NCBI RefSeq assembly: GCF_900101745.1
Contig: NZ_FNAD01000028.1
Coordinates: 1-42,069 of the forward strand
Reading direction: 5' to 3'
Length of the DNA: 42,069 bases
From: Glycomyces harbinensis
Lineage (GTDB): Bacteria > Actinomycetota > Actinomycetes > Mycobacteriales > Micromonosporaceae
In this document: piece by piece, positions 1 to 7,343 of the stretch
Layout: each line of letters begins with the position of its first letter
Numbering within the stretch: the stretch's first letter is position 1
The notes under the pieces: generated by a model
Told to the model about the DNA's origin: nothing
Databases searched by the model: none
What the model saw: only the letters and a program-made list of their open reading frames with translations
Made by a program: the position numbers and the translations under genes

Positions 1-228
1 CCTCCCCAACCGCAAAAACTTTCCACCATCACCCATGCAGGCAATGGTCGTATCCGGTATTAGCCGCCGTTTCCAACGGTTATCCCAGAGATGGGGGCAG
101 GTTACCCACGTGTTACTCACCCGTTCGCCACTCGAGTACCCGCAAGCGGGCCTTTCCGTTCGACTTGCATGTGTGAAGCACGCCGCCAGCGTTCGTCCTG
201 AGCCAGGATCAAACTCTCCAACAAAAAC
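1..228 (-). rRNA. rrs: 16S ribosomal RNA, 5' end only (partial)
   Basis: Read on the minus strand, this holds the universal 16S start (GAGTTTGATCCTGGCTCAG, about positions 199-218), followed by the usual GACGAACGCTGGCGGCGTG and ACATGCAAGTCGAACG. The gene runs off the left edge, so only the first ~225 nt of the molecule are present. The mature 5' end is placed near 228 by analogy and may be a few bases off. The stretch reading AACGGGTGAGTAACACGTG is typical of Actinomycetia. Transcription runs leftward, away from the rest of the window, so the 23S and 5S genes would lie outside it. Confidence 0.97.
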
Positions 229-800
229 CTGTTGCGCACCACCCTCCGAAGAGCATGGCGACTTTGGTATGTGTCGAAGCGATTCCTGACCGATTTTCAC
301 GAAACACCTCACGATGTTCCAAGGAAAAGACAGTCAAAAACAGTACCAACCAGAACACCACCAGCACCTAGGCCAATAGTCTCCAGCCAGCCCACACGCT
401 GACCATCCAAACACCCTGTTGAGTTCTCAAACAACACGCCAACAGAAATACCATCCACATTTGGGATTCGATCTCTATCGGAGCAACCCGGACAACGTTA
501 CACGTCTCAATTCGCACTGTCGAACCCGGGTCGATTGACCCTCGTCACAAGCGATTGAGCCTCTATGGAGTCTCAGGTGATCCCCGCAGTCCGATCCGGG
601 CCGCGCCATGGCCTGAAGCCTGTCGCGTACTTCCGTGATCTCCGAACCGGCTCTGTTTTCCTCGGCCGTTCCGTTCCCCTGCGGGCAGAGACAAATATAC
701 ACACCCCCGAAGGGGCCGAAACCAGGGGGGTCACCCGAGGTTCAACGATACGCTTGACCAGGGGAGACATCAAGGACTTTTCCGAAAGACGGCGGCCGCA
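229..800 (-). promoter_or_regulatory. rRNA operon leader and promoter region
   Basis: No convincing protein gene lies in this ~660-bp gap before osmC. Read on the minus strand, positions 446-408 contain TGTTGTTTGAGAACTCAA followed by a GGGTGTTTGG-like block. This strongly resembles the conserved leader element (boxB/boxA antitermination region) upstream of actinobacterial 16S genes. Base composition is lower in GC than the flanking genes, as in other rrn leaders. A candidate promoter on the minus strand is TTGATG (773-768), a 17-nt spacer and TATCGT (750-745). A TATATT near 695 could be a second -10 box. The promoter calls are pattern matches only; the leader motif is the firm part. Confidence 0.7.
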
Positions 801-891
801 CCGCGTGGCGGGCCGCCGTCGCGGACGGTCTCCTGACGCCAGCTTCGGCTGTTAGCCTGCGAGCGAAGGAACTCCGATCAGAGGAGAAGGC

Positions 892-1317
892 ATGTCAGTC
901 ACTCGCAATGCACGCACCCGGTGGACCGGCGGACTCCAGGACGGCGGGGGCGTCACCAGCTTCGTGTCGTCCGGACTGCCGGACACTCCGGTGACCTGGG
1001 CGTCGCGCGCGAACGACCCTGAGGGCAAGACCAGCCCCGAGGAGCTCATCGCCGCGGCCCACGCCTCCTGCTACTCCATGGCGCTCTCGGCCGGACTCGG
1101 CAAGGCCGGTTACACGGCCGAAGAGATCGTCACCGAGGCCGGCGTGGACTTCAAGCCGGGCACCGGGATCACGGGCATCGCGCTTTCCGTCCGGGCCGTC
1201 ATTCCCGGGATCGAGAAGGACGAGTTCGACGAGATCGCGGCGGCCACCAAAGATGCCTGCCCGGTGAGCCAGGCGCTCAAGGCGGTCCCGATCTCGCTTG
1301 AGGCGACGCTGGGTTAG
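892..1317 (+). CDS. osmC: OsmC/Ohr-family peroxiredoxin
   Basis: A 141-aa protein of the OsmC fold, which reduces organic hydroperoxides through a pair of cysteines in a homodimer. Both family cysteines are visible: one in SPEELIAAAHASCYSMAL (about residue 61) and one in KDACPVSQAL (about residue 124). The glutamate-containing SPEEL segment usually starts the long central helix. Length is standard. The ATG at 892 is preceded by a good ribosome site (AGGAGAAGGC). It is a single gene, with the rrn operon diverging on the left and a KamA-like gene following on the same strand after 206 bp. OsmC rather than Ohr is favoured by length and the SPEELIAAAHASC form. The electron donor cannot be inferred, although the mycothiol gene mshC is in the window. 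Confidence 0.9.
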   Translation: MSVTRNARTRWTGGLQDGGGVTSFVSSGLPDTPVTWASRANDPEGKTSPEELIAAAHASCYSMALSAGLGKAGYTAEEIVTEAGVDFKPGTGITGIALSVRAVIPGIEKDEFDEIAAATKDACPVSQALKAVPISLEATLG

Positions 1318-1350
1318 GGTCGTCACAAACGCCTGAAAATTTCATATTCA

Positions 1351-1497
1351 CGCACAGTGTGCGCGAAAGCATCGGGTACACCATCTGTGGCCGAAAGGTC
1401 ACAGAGCCGGACGCGGGCGGCTCGTCCGCGAACCGGCATGGTGAGCGTTGGTTTCGCGCACTTGTTTGTAACCAGGCCCGCCTGCCCAGTTGCAAAC
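1351..1497 (+). promoter_or_regulatory. Structured leader upstream of the solitary KamA-like gene
   Basis: The 206-bp gap before the radical-SAM gene contains several inverted repeats. CGCACA-g-TGTGCG lies at 1351-1363. The 10-bp arms GTGCGCGAAA (1359-1368) and TTTCGCGCAC (1452-1461) are perfect complements 83 nt apart. GTTTGTAAC (1464-1472) faces GTTGCAAAC (1489-1497) with one G-T mismatch. These could be protein operators or a folded 5' leader that brings distant arms together next to the ribosome site at 1511. I do not recognise a known riboswitch consensus. Confidence 0.4.
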
Positions 1498-1523
1498 CGA
1501 CATCGCAAGAGGAGGGAGTTCTC

Positions 1524-2816
1524 GTGACTGCTCCTGATAGCACTGGTAGGCGGTTCACCGCCTACACCATTCGTCACTTGGACGAGTTGCTCAAACGAGC
1601 GCCGCTGACCGAGGAGCAGCGGCTTCGGACGAGGGCCGTGGCATCGGTCCTGCCGTTCCGGACGAACGCCTACGTGGTCGATGAGCTCATCGACTGGGAA
1701 CGTCCCTTCGAGGACCCGATGTTCCGACTGGTGTTCCCGCAGGAGGACATGCTTCCCGCGGAGGACGTCGACCACATCGCGGGCCTGCTCAAGTCGGAGG
1801 CCACGAAGCAGGAGCTGACGGCCGCCGCCAACGAGATCAGGTTCAGGCTGAACCCGCATCCGGCGGGGCAGCTGGCGCTGAACATCCCCAAGGCCGGCGA
1901 GGAGCCGATCCCGGGGCTGCAGCACAAGTACCGCGAGACGGTCCTGTTCTTCCCGCAGCAGGGTCAGACCTGCCACGCCTACTGCACGTACTGCTTCCGC
2001 TGGGCGCAGTTCGTGGGCATCGCCGATCTGAAGATGGCGAACAACGACGTGGAACAGCTGACCGGTTACGTGCGGGAGCACACCGAGGTGAGCAGTGTGC
2101 TGCTGACCGGCGGTGACCCGATGATCATGGGCGAACCGGTGCTGCGGCGGTACATCGACCCGCTGCTGGAGATGGACCACGTCGAGTCGATCCGGATCGG
2201 GTCGAAGGCGCTGGCGTACTGGCCGCAGCGGTTCGTGTCGGACCCCGACGCGGAGGACACGCTGCGGTTGTTCGAACGGGTGGTGGCGTCCGGCCGGAAC
2301 CTGGCGTTCATGGCCCACTTCTCCCACGAGAAGGAGCTCGAATCGGAGATCGTGCGCGAAGCGGTGCGCCGCATCCGCGCCACCGGTGCGGTGATCCGGA
2401 CGCAGGCGCCGCTGATCCGGACGATCAACGACGACGCGCAGCAGTGGGCGGGCATGTGGAGGACCCAGCACAAGCTGGGGATGATCCCGTATTACATGTT
2501 CGTGGAGCGCGACACGGGTCCGCAGGACTACTTCTCGGTGCCGCTGTGGCGGGCCTGGGAGATCTTCCGGGACGCGTTCAGCCAGGTCTCGGGCCTGTGC
2601 CGCACCGTGCGGGGACCGTCGATGTCGGCCACGCCCGGCAAGGTCTCGGTGGACGGGGTCGTGCAGATCGGCGAGGAGAAGGTGTTCGCGCTGCGGATGC
2701 TCCAGGCACGGGACCCCGACATCGTCGGGCGCCCGTTCTACGCGAAGTTCGACGAGAACGCCGTGTGGGTGGACGACCTGAAGCCCGCGTTCGCGGACAA
2801 GTTCCCGTTCGAGTAG
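1524..2816 (+). CDS. KamA-family radical SAM aminomutase-like protein (solitary paralogue)
   Basis: A 430-aa radical-SAM/PLP enzyme of the lysine 2,3-aminomutase family, which moves amino groups from the alpha to the beta carbon. The [4Fe-4S]/SAM motif CHAYCTYC is at about residues 150-157 and is followed by an Arg equivalent to the carboxylate-binding Arg of LAM. TGGDP follows as the usual GGE/GGD loop. A PGK near residue 385 (SMSATPGKVSV) is the likely PLP lysine, in place of the PGGGGK of characterised LAMs. The GTG start at 1524 is chosen for its strong Shine-Dalgarno (GGAGGGAG). The frame is open back to 1359, but that stretch is leader with inverted repeats. It ends before a strong terminator and has no kam partner genes. 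It differs clearly from the second KamA at 33375, so its substrate (lysine, glutamate or another amino acid) is open. EpmB is unlikely given the length and context. Confidence 0.82.
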   Translation: MTAPDSTGRRFTAYTIRHLDELLKRAPLTEEQRLRTRAVASVLPFRTNAYVVDELIDWERPFEDPMFRLVFPQEDMLPAEDVDHIAGLLKSEATKQELTAAANEIRFRLNPHPAGQLALNIPKAGEEPIPGLQHKYRETVLFFPQQGQTCHAYCTYCFRWAQFVGIADLKMANNDVEQLTGYVREHTEVSSVLLTGGDPMIMGEPVLRRYIDPLLEMDHVESIRIGSKALAYWPQRFVSDPDAEDTLRLFERVVASGRNLAFMAHFSHEKELESEIVREAVRRIRATGAVIRTQAPLIRTINDDAQQWAGMWRTQHKLGMIPYYMFVERDTGPQDYFSVPLWRAWEIFRDAFSQVSGLCRTVRGPSMSATPGKVSVDGVVQIGEEKVFALRMLQARDPDIVGRPFYAKFDENAVWVDDLKPAFADKFPFE

Positions 2817-2859
2817 ACCCGTCCTTCGTCGGCTGGACGGCGTCTTCTCGAGAGCACGG

Positions 2860-2896
2860 CGAGAGCCGGAGCGGCGTGAAGCCGCTCCGGCTCTCG
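2860..2896. terminator. Strong bidirectional hairpin terminator
   Basis: A perfect 16-bp stem (CGAGAGCCGGAGCGGC with its complement) around the 5-nt loop GTGAA. It lies between the KamA-like stop at 2816 and the stop of the leftward oxidoreductase at 2902, so it can serve both. There is no T-tract, as is usual in actinobacteria. Confidence 0.8.
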
Positions 2897-2901
2897 TCGT
2901 C

Positions 2902-3654
2902 TCAGGCGGCGTGCAGGGCGAACCCGGTGGTGCCCTCGGGTTCGCGGCCGGGCAGGAGGCGCTTGTTCTCGTCGTAGTCCTCGGTCTGCCTGCGGTAGGC
3001 GATCGGCTCGGTCTCGGCGAGGGTCTCGAGGCGGTGGCGCAGGAGTTTGACCATGTCGGCGTAGTCGGTCTGCCAGCCGGCGCCGGTGATCACCACGGGC
3101 GGGAGGATCTCCATGCCGGTGTAGAACAGGACGCCGTGCTGGATCGGGAAGAGCAGATCGTTGATGTCGCCGTTGATGCCGCGGTCGGAGAGGTGCGCGT
3201 CGGCCGCCCCGGTGGTCACGACGATCATGGCGCGCTTGCCGGCGAGGAGGCCGTCGCCGTAGCGCTTCCAGGCGCGGGAGGTTCCGTAGCCGAAGCCGTT
3301 GGTGAAGACCCGGTCCATCCAGCCCTTCATGATGGCCGGCACCGTGAACCACCACAGCGGGAACTGGAGGATGACGGTGTCGGCGGCGAGGAGCCGTTCC
3401 TGTTCGGCCTTGACGTCCGCGGTCAGCGAGCCCTTCTCCCAGGCTTCGGCCGCGGCGTCGATGAAGGCGTCGCTCTCGGTGGGCCCGAAGTCGTCGAAGT
3501 CGGCGACGGCCTTCCAGTTCATGGCGTAGAGGTCGGCGACGGTGACGGTGTGGCCGAGCCCTTCGAGGGTTTGGACGGCTTCGTCGCGCAATGCGGCGTT
3601 GAGCGAGGCGCGGTGCGGGTGGGCGTAGACGAGGTGCGTTCTCATGCGGTCCAT
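2902..3654 (-). CDS. Flavodoxin-fold NAD(P)H oxidoreductase (NQO/MdaB-like)
   Basis: A 250-aa member of the NQO1/KefF flavodoxin-like family, FMN or FAD enzymes that make two-electron reductions of quinones and related electrophiles. The N-terminus has LVYAHPHRASLN, the family flavin-phosphate loop, and residues ~100-125 have DTVILQFPLWWF-type and VPAIMKGWMDRVF motifs typical of the family. Length is standard. Two in-frame ATGs (3654 and 3645) are possible. It is divergent from an MmyB-like HTH regulator with 122 bp between them. That arrangement is common in actinobacteria and suggests the regulator controls this gene. The substrate cannot be read from the sequence. Confidence 0.85.
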   Translation of the reverse strand: MDRMRTHLVYAHPHRASLNAALRDEAVQTLEGLGHTVTVADLYAMNWKAVADFDDFGPTESDAFIDAAAEAWEKGSLTADVKAEQERLLAADTVILQFPLWWFTVPAIMKGWMDRVFTNGFGYGTSRAWKRYGDGLLAGKRAMIVVTTGAADAHLSDRGINGDINDLLFPIQHGVLFYTGMEILPPVVITGAGWQTDYADMVKLLRHRLETLAETEPIAYRRQTEDYDENKRLLPGREPEGTTGFALHAA

Positions 3655-3776
3655 CGTGCGGCGGTTCCGGCGGGGCTACCAGACGCCTGTTCGACCTGGG
3701 GTCGTTCAACCCTGGGACTGACAGACCTAGGCAGCGGCGTCGCGGAGCGGTGATACTTGCCGCGGAGGTTTGAGCT

Positions 3777-4625
3777 ATGTCATCTGATGCGACCGGAGTC
3801 CACAAGCTGGAGGACGTGGTAGACCTGGGGAAGTTCCTCCAGGCGCGGCGCGCCCGTGTGAACCCCGCCGAAGTGGGGCTGCCGGAATTCGACCGGCGGC
3901 GGGTGCCGGGCCTGCGCCGCGAGGAGCTGGCGCTGCTGGCCGGAGTGAGCGTGGACTACTACACGCGCTTGGAGCAGGGGCGGGCGAAGCGACCCTCGGA
4001 CCAGGTGCTCGACGCGGTGGCGCGGGCGCTGCGCCTGGACGAGACCACGCGGGCGCATCTGCACCGGCTGGCCGGGAACTCGCGGCTGAGCCCGGTGCAG
4101 TCGGAGTCGGGCGTGCGGCCGTCGCTGCAGACGATGCTGGCGGCGATCGACTCGTTCCCGGCGTTGATCATGAACCACCGGCAGGACGTGCTCGCGGCGA
4201 ATCGCTTGGCGCGCTTGCTGTACGGGGGTTTCGGCTGGGATCTGGAATCGGGGCCGAACTTCGCGCGGCTGCTGTTCGACGATGATTCGCGGGAGTTCTT
4301 CCCGGACTGGGCGACGGTGTGCGCGGGCGAGACGGTCGCGCAGCTGCGGAAGATGGCGGCGCTGTTCCCCGAGGACGCCCAGATGACGGCGCTCATCGGC
4401 GAGCTGTCGGTGGCGCACCGGGACTTCGCGGAGTTCTGGGCGCGGGCCGAGGTGAAGGACTGCAACATCGGGTGGGTCCGGTTCGACCACCCGATGGTCG
4501 GTCTGCTGCAGCTGTACAAGGACCAGTTCCGGGTGGCGGACGGTTCGGGTCAGATGCTCGTGACGCTGACGGCGTCGCCGGGGACGGACGGGTACGAGAA
4601 GCTCGCGCTGCTGGGGGCCTCCTGA
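3777..4625 (+). CDS. MmyB-like helix-turn-helix transcriptional regulator
   Basis: A 282-aa regulator. Residues ~15-90 form an XRE-type HTH (LGKFLQARRARVNP, then RRVPGLRREELALLAGVSVDYYTRLEQG, the hallmark of this family). The remainder is the MmyB ligand-binding domain, a PAS-like fold reported to bind fatty-acid-like ligands in a relative. The ATG at 3777 follows a GGAGG. It is divergent from the NAD(P)H oxidoreductase at 2902-3654, its most likely target. The shared 122-bp region contains repeated CCTGGG/CCTAGG blocks near 3698-3730 that could be operators. The ligand is unknown. Confidence 0.85.
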   Translation: MSSDATGVHKLEDVVDLGKFLQARRARVNPAEVGLPEFDRRRVPGLRREELALLAGVSVDYYTRLEQGRAKRPSDQVLDAVARALRLDETTRAHLHRLAGNSRLSPVQSESGVRPSLQTMLAAIDSFPALIMNHRQDVLAANRLARLLYGGFGWDLESGPNFARLLFDDDSREFFPDWATVCAGETVAQLRKMAALFPEDAQMTALIGELSVAHRDFAEFWARAEVKDCNIGWVRFDHPMVGLLQLYKDQFRVADGSGQMLVTLTASPGTDGYEKLALLGAS

Positions 4626-4652
4626 CGGCTGCGGCCGTCGGAAGGCCCCCAG

Positions 4653-4676
4653 GGGCGGGCGGTCCCCCGCCCGCCC
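4653..4676. terminator. Hairpin terminator between convergent genes
   Basis: A 10-bp perfect stem, GGGCGGGCGG with CCGCCCGCCC, around the loop TCCC, between the MmyB regulator stop (4625) and the stop of the leftward imine-reductase-like operon (4681). A second small hairpin (GACGGC/GCCGTC) overlaps the regulator stop at about 4624-4639. Confidence 0.7.
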
Positions 4677-4680
4677 GCGG

Positions 4681-5553
4681 TCATGCGGTGATCTTCAGCT
4701 GCTCGATGACGCTGACCCAGTCGGCGTTGCCGCGTCCGGTGGCGGCGCGCTCGTCGAGGTGCTTCATGAGCGGTTCGAGGAAGTCGGCTCCGGTCCCCTG
4801 CTCGCGGGCGGCGGTGATCAGTGAGGCCACTGCCGCGCGGGTGAAGTCGACGCTCTGCCCGGCGCCCGCGTCGTAGTCGCCGCCGTCGACCACGGCGACG
4901 GTCAGTTCGGCGAGCGGGACGACCGCGCCGAGCCAGGCGACGATGTCCCTGGCGGTCTGCGCGGCGGGCGCCCCGACGGTGCGCATCATGGCGACGGCCT
5001 GGAGGACCCCGCCGAACATGGCGTACATGGCGGTCAGGAGCGCCATGTCCTTGAGCGAGGCCAGGCCCGCGTCGGCGCCTTCGAACTCGGCGGTCCCGAG
5101 GGTTTCCAGGGCGGTCTTCGCGATGGCGTAGGCGTTCTCGTCGCCGGAGTAGAGCAGGAGCGATGCCGGGGTGCCGATCATCGCCGGGACGGCCATGATG
5201 GCGCCGTCGAGATAGGTCAGGCCCTGTTCGGCGGCCCACGCGGCGGTGTCGCGGGCCTCGTTCGGCGTGGTGGTCGTCAGGTTGACCACGACCTTGCCTT
5301 TGAGTTCGGCGGCGACCGGTTCGAGGTGTTCGCGGACGCTGGCGTGGTCCAGGAGCACGACGAAGACGATGTCGCTCGCGGCGGCGGCTTCGGCGACGGT
5401 GGCGGCGACGTTCGATCCGGCGGCGCGGTGGGGCTCGGTCCTGGCGGGAGTGCGGTTCCAGACGGTGGTGTCGTATCCGGTGCCGCGGAGGCGGTCGGCG
5501 ATGGCCGAGCCCATGGCGCCGAGTCCGAGGATGCTGATGGTGCCCTTCGGCAT
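4681..5553 (-). CDS. Imine-reductase-like NADP-dependent dehydrogenase, paralogue 4 of 4
   Basis: A 290-aa member of the imine reductase/beta-hydroxyacid dehydrogenase superfamily. The Rossmann motif GLGAMGSAIA is at residues 10-19, and VWNRT (31-35) suggests NADPH preference. NLTTTTPNEARD (91-102) and the YLDGAIMAVPAMIG block (114-127) are diagnostic of imine reductases rather than 3-hydroxyisobutyrate dehydrogenases. The central helix reads GLASLKDMALLT (163-174). The position that is Asp or Tyr in typical imine reductases appears to be Thr, and a Lys (168) sits where Tyr is usual. It is the last gene of the four-gene operon and about 26 bp after paralogue 3, its closest relative. AAAGGA precedes the ATG. 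The substrate is unknown; an imine, keto-acid or beta-hydroxyacid are all possible. Confidence 0.82.
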   Translation of the reverse strand: MPKGTISILGLGAMGSAIADRLRGTGYDTTVWNRTPARTEPHRAAGSNVAATVAEAAAASDIVFVVLLDHASVREHLEPVAAELKGKVVVNLTTTTPNEARDTAAWAAEQGLTYLDGAIMAVPAMIGTPASLLLYSGDENAYAIAKTALETLGTAEFEGADAGLASLKDMALLTAMYAMFGGVLQAVAMMRTVGAPAAQTARDIVAWLGAVVPLAELTVAVVDGGDYDAGAGQSVDFTRAAVASLITAAREQGTGADFLEPLMKHLDERAATGRGNADWVSVIEQLKITA

Positions 5554-5579
5554 GGTGTGTTCCTTTGCGGTAGTGAGGG

Positions 5580-6446
5580 TCAGTGGATGGTGAGGCGCTC
5601 GATGACGCGGAGCCAGTCGTCGGCGCCGTGGCCGGTGGCGGCGAGTTCGTCGAGGAGCTTCTTGTGCGGCTCGAGGAGGTCGGCGCGGACGCCTTGCTCG
5701 CGGCTGGCGGCGATGAGCGAGGCGAGGCCGATGCGGTCGAAGTCGACGCTCTGGCCGCCGGTGTCGTACGTGCCGCCGTCGATGATCTCGGCGAGGCCGC
5801 GGCCGTGCGGGAGCATCGCGGCGAGCCAGGCGTGGACCTCTTCGGCGGTGTCGACCGCGGTGGCGCCGACGGTGCGCATCATGGCGATGGCCTGGACGTA
5901 GCCGGCGAACATGAGGTCCATCGCCGAGAGCAGGGCCATGTCCTTGAGCGACGCGAGGCCCGCGTCGGCGCCTTCGAACTCGGCGGTGCCGAGGGTTTCG
6001 AGGACGGTCCGGGCGGTCTCGTAGGCGCCGGCGTCACCGGAGTAGAGCAGGCGCGAGTGCGGTTCGCCGATCATCGAGGGGACGGCCATGATGGCGCCGT
6101 CGAGATAGGTCAGGCCCTGCTCGGCGGCCCACGCGGCGGTGTCGCGGGCCTGGTTCGGCGTGGTGGTCGTCAAGTTGACGACCGTACGGTCCTTGAGGTC
6201 GGCGGCGACCGGTTCGAGGTGCTCGCGGACGCTGGCGTGGTCCAGGAGCACGACGAAGACGATGTCGCTCGCGGCGACCGCCGCGGCGACGGTGGGCGCG
6301 GCGCGGGAGCCGGCTTCGGCGTGCGGTCGGGTCTTGGCGGCGGTGCGGTTCCAGACGGTCGTGTCGTGGCCGGTGTCGCGGAGGCGCTGGGCGATGGCCG
6401 AGCCCATGGCGCCGAGCCCGAGGACGGTGACGGTTCGCTTCGGCAT
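5580..6446 (-). CDS. Imine-reductase-like NADP-dependent dehydrogenase, paralogue 3 of 4
   Basis: A 288-aa enzyme nearly collinear with the downstream copy at 4681-5553: the same GLGAMGSAIA and VWNRT nucleotide-binding motifs, the same LLDHASVREHLEPVAA stretch, the same YLDGAIMAVPSMIG block and the same GLASLKDMALLS helix. The two are evidently a recent tandem duplication, although the C-terminal third has drifted. The expected catalytic Asp/Tyr position appears to be Ser. AGAAGGGC precedes the ATG, and the stop of paralogue 2 is 14 bp upstream, so the genes are very probably cotranscribed. Confidence 0.82.
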   Translation of the reverse strand: MPKRTVTVLGLGAMGSAIAQRLRDTGHDTTVWNRTAAKTRPHAEAGSRAAPTVAAAVAASDIVFVVLLDHASVREHLEPVAADLKDRTVVNLTTTTPNQARDTAAWAAEQGLTYLDGAIMAVPSMIGEPHSRLLYSGDAGAYETARTVLETLGTAEFEGADAGLASLKDMALLSAMDLMFAGYVQAIAMMRTVGATAVDTAEEVHAWLAAMLPHGRGLAEIIDGGTYDTGGQSVDFDRIGLASLIAASREQGVRADLLEPHKKLLDELAATGHGADDWLRVIERLTIH

Positions 6447-6460
6447 GGTGTGCAGCCCTT

Positions 6461-7330
6461 CTAGGCGGTTTCGCCGCGCAGGACGCGGTAGACGGGGACG
6501 GGCCGGCCGGCTTTCTCGCTGGCGTCGATGGCGCGCTGGTAGAAGCTCTGGGCGGTCTTCGTCAGCGAGGCGTCGACGCCGAGGTCCTCGCTCGTCTCGA
6601 TGACGTGCCGCGCTCCGGCGTGCATCATCTTGAAGCTGTGGACGTCGCCCCAGCCGCCCTGCTTGGCGCCCTCGGCGAACTCGCGCATGAAGTCGCGGTA
6701 GCTGTCGGGGTGGCCCGAGGCGTTGGCGACGAAGCGCTCGAAGTCGGCGCCGGAGCGGTCGACGATGGCCAGCGCCTGCTCCCAGCCGATCAGGAAGGCG
6801 TGGAAGAGCGCGAGTTCGGCCTGGTAGAAGACCTGCGAAAGGCCGTAGTCCTCGCCGAGGTACTCCTGGCGGCTCAGCGGTCGCAAGCGGTCCCTGCAGG
6901 TGTCGAAGACGCCCTGGGGGCCGCTGAAGTACAGGTAGGAGTCGGGGTGGGTGATGTCGTCGCCCTGGGACATGAAGCCGCCCGAGAGGTACTCGCCGCC
7001 GCGGTCGGTCACCCAGGCGGCGCCCTTGCGGGCGTTCTCGGGCGAGTCGGAGGAGAGGTTCGCGACGACCTTGCCGGCCAGGTGGTCCTCGGCCTGGCCG
7101 AGGACGTCGTACATCGCCCGGTAGTCGGTGAGGGTGACGATGGCGAGGTCGCCCGCGTCGAGGGCTTCGGCGACGGTCGCGGCGCGCTCGGCGCCGAGTT
7201 CGGCCATGGCGTCGGCCTTGGCGGCGGTGCGGTTCCAGACGGTGACCTCGTAGCCGGCTCCGAGGTAGGCCTTGACCATGGCCTGGCCCATCGGTCCGAG
7301 GCCGATGATCGTGATGGCGTGCTGCTGCAT
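6461..7330 (-). CDS. Imine-reductase-like NADP-dependent dehydrogenase, paralogue 2 of 4
   Basis: A 289-aa protein of the same superfamily but of a second subtype shared with paralogue 1. It carries GLGPMGQAMVKA and VWNRT for NADPH, then NLSSDSPENARKGA in place of the NLTTTTP form. The central helix reads GLSQVFYQAELALFHAFL instead of GLASLKDM. The YLDGAIMAVP block of canonical imine reductases is replaced by YLSGGFMSQGDD. These changes imply a different active site and substrate from paralogues 3 and 4. AAGGGAG precedes the ATG and the gap to paralogue 1 is 13 bp. The family label is secure; the activity is not. Confidence 0.8.
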   Translation of the reverse strand: MQQHAITIIGLGPMGQAMVKAYLGAGYEVTVWNRTAAKADAMAELGAERAATVAEALDAGDLAIVTLTDYRAMYDVLGQAEDHLAGKVVANLSSDSPENARKGAAWVTDRGGEYLSGGFMSQGDDITHPDSYLYFSGPQGVFDTCRDRLRPLSRQEYLGEDYGLSQVFYQAELALFHAFLIGWEQALAIVDRSGADFERFVANASGHPDSYRDFMREFAEGAKQGGWGDVHSFKMMHAGARHVIETSEDLGVDASLTKTAQSFYQRAIDASEKAGRPVPVYRVLRGETA

Positions 7331-7343
7331 CGGGGCTCCCTTT

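Noticed and set aside
475..855. Open frames of 66-96 codons in the rRNA leader region
   Set aside because: No ribosome site, no recognisable motif, and overlap with the rrn leader and promoter.
1359..1523. Upstream in-frame extension of the solitary KamA-like protein
   Set aside because: The segment lacks family similarity, carries inverted repeats typical of a leader, and a strong ribosome site precedes the GTG at 1524.
1524..2816. EpmB (EF-P lysine aminomutase) identity for the solitary KamA-like gene
   Set aside because: The protein is about 90 residues longer than EpmB, has a different PLP region, and no epmA or efp gene is nearby.
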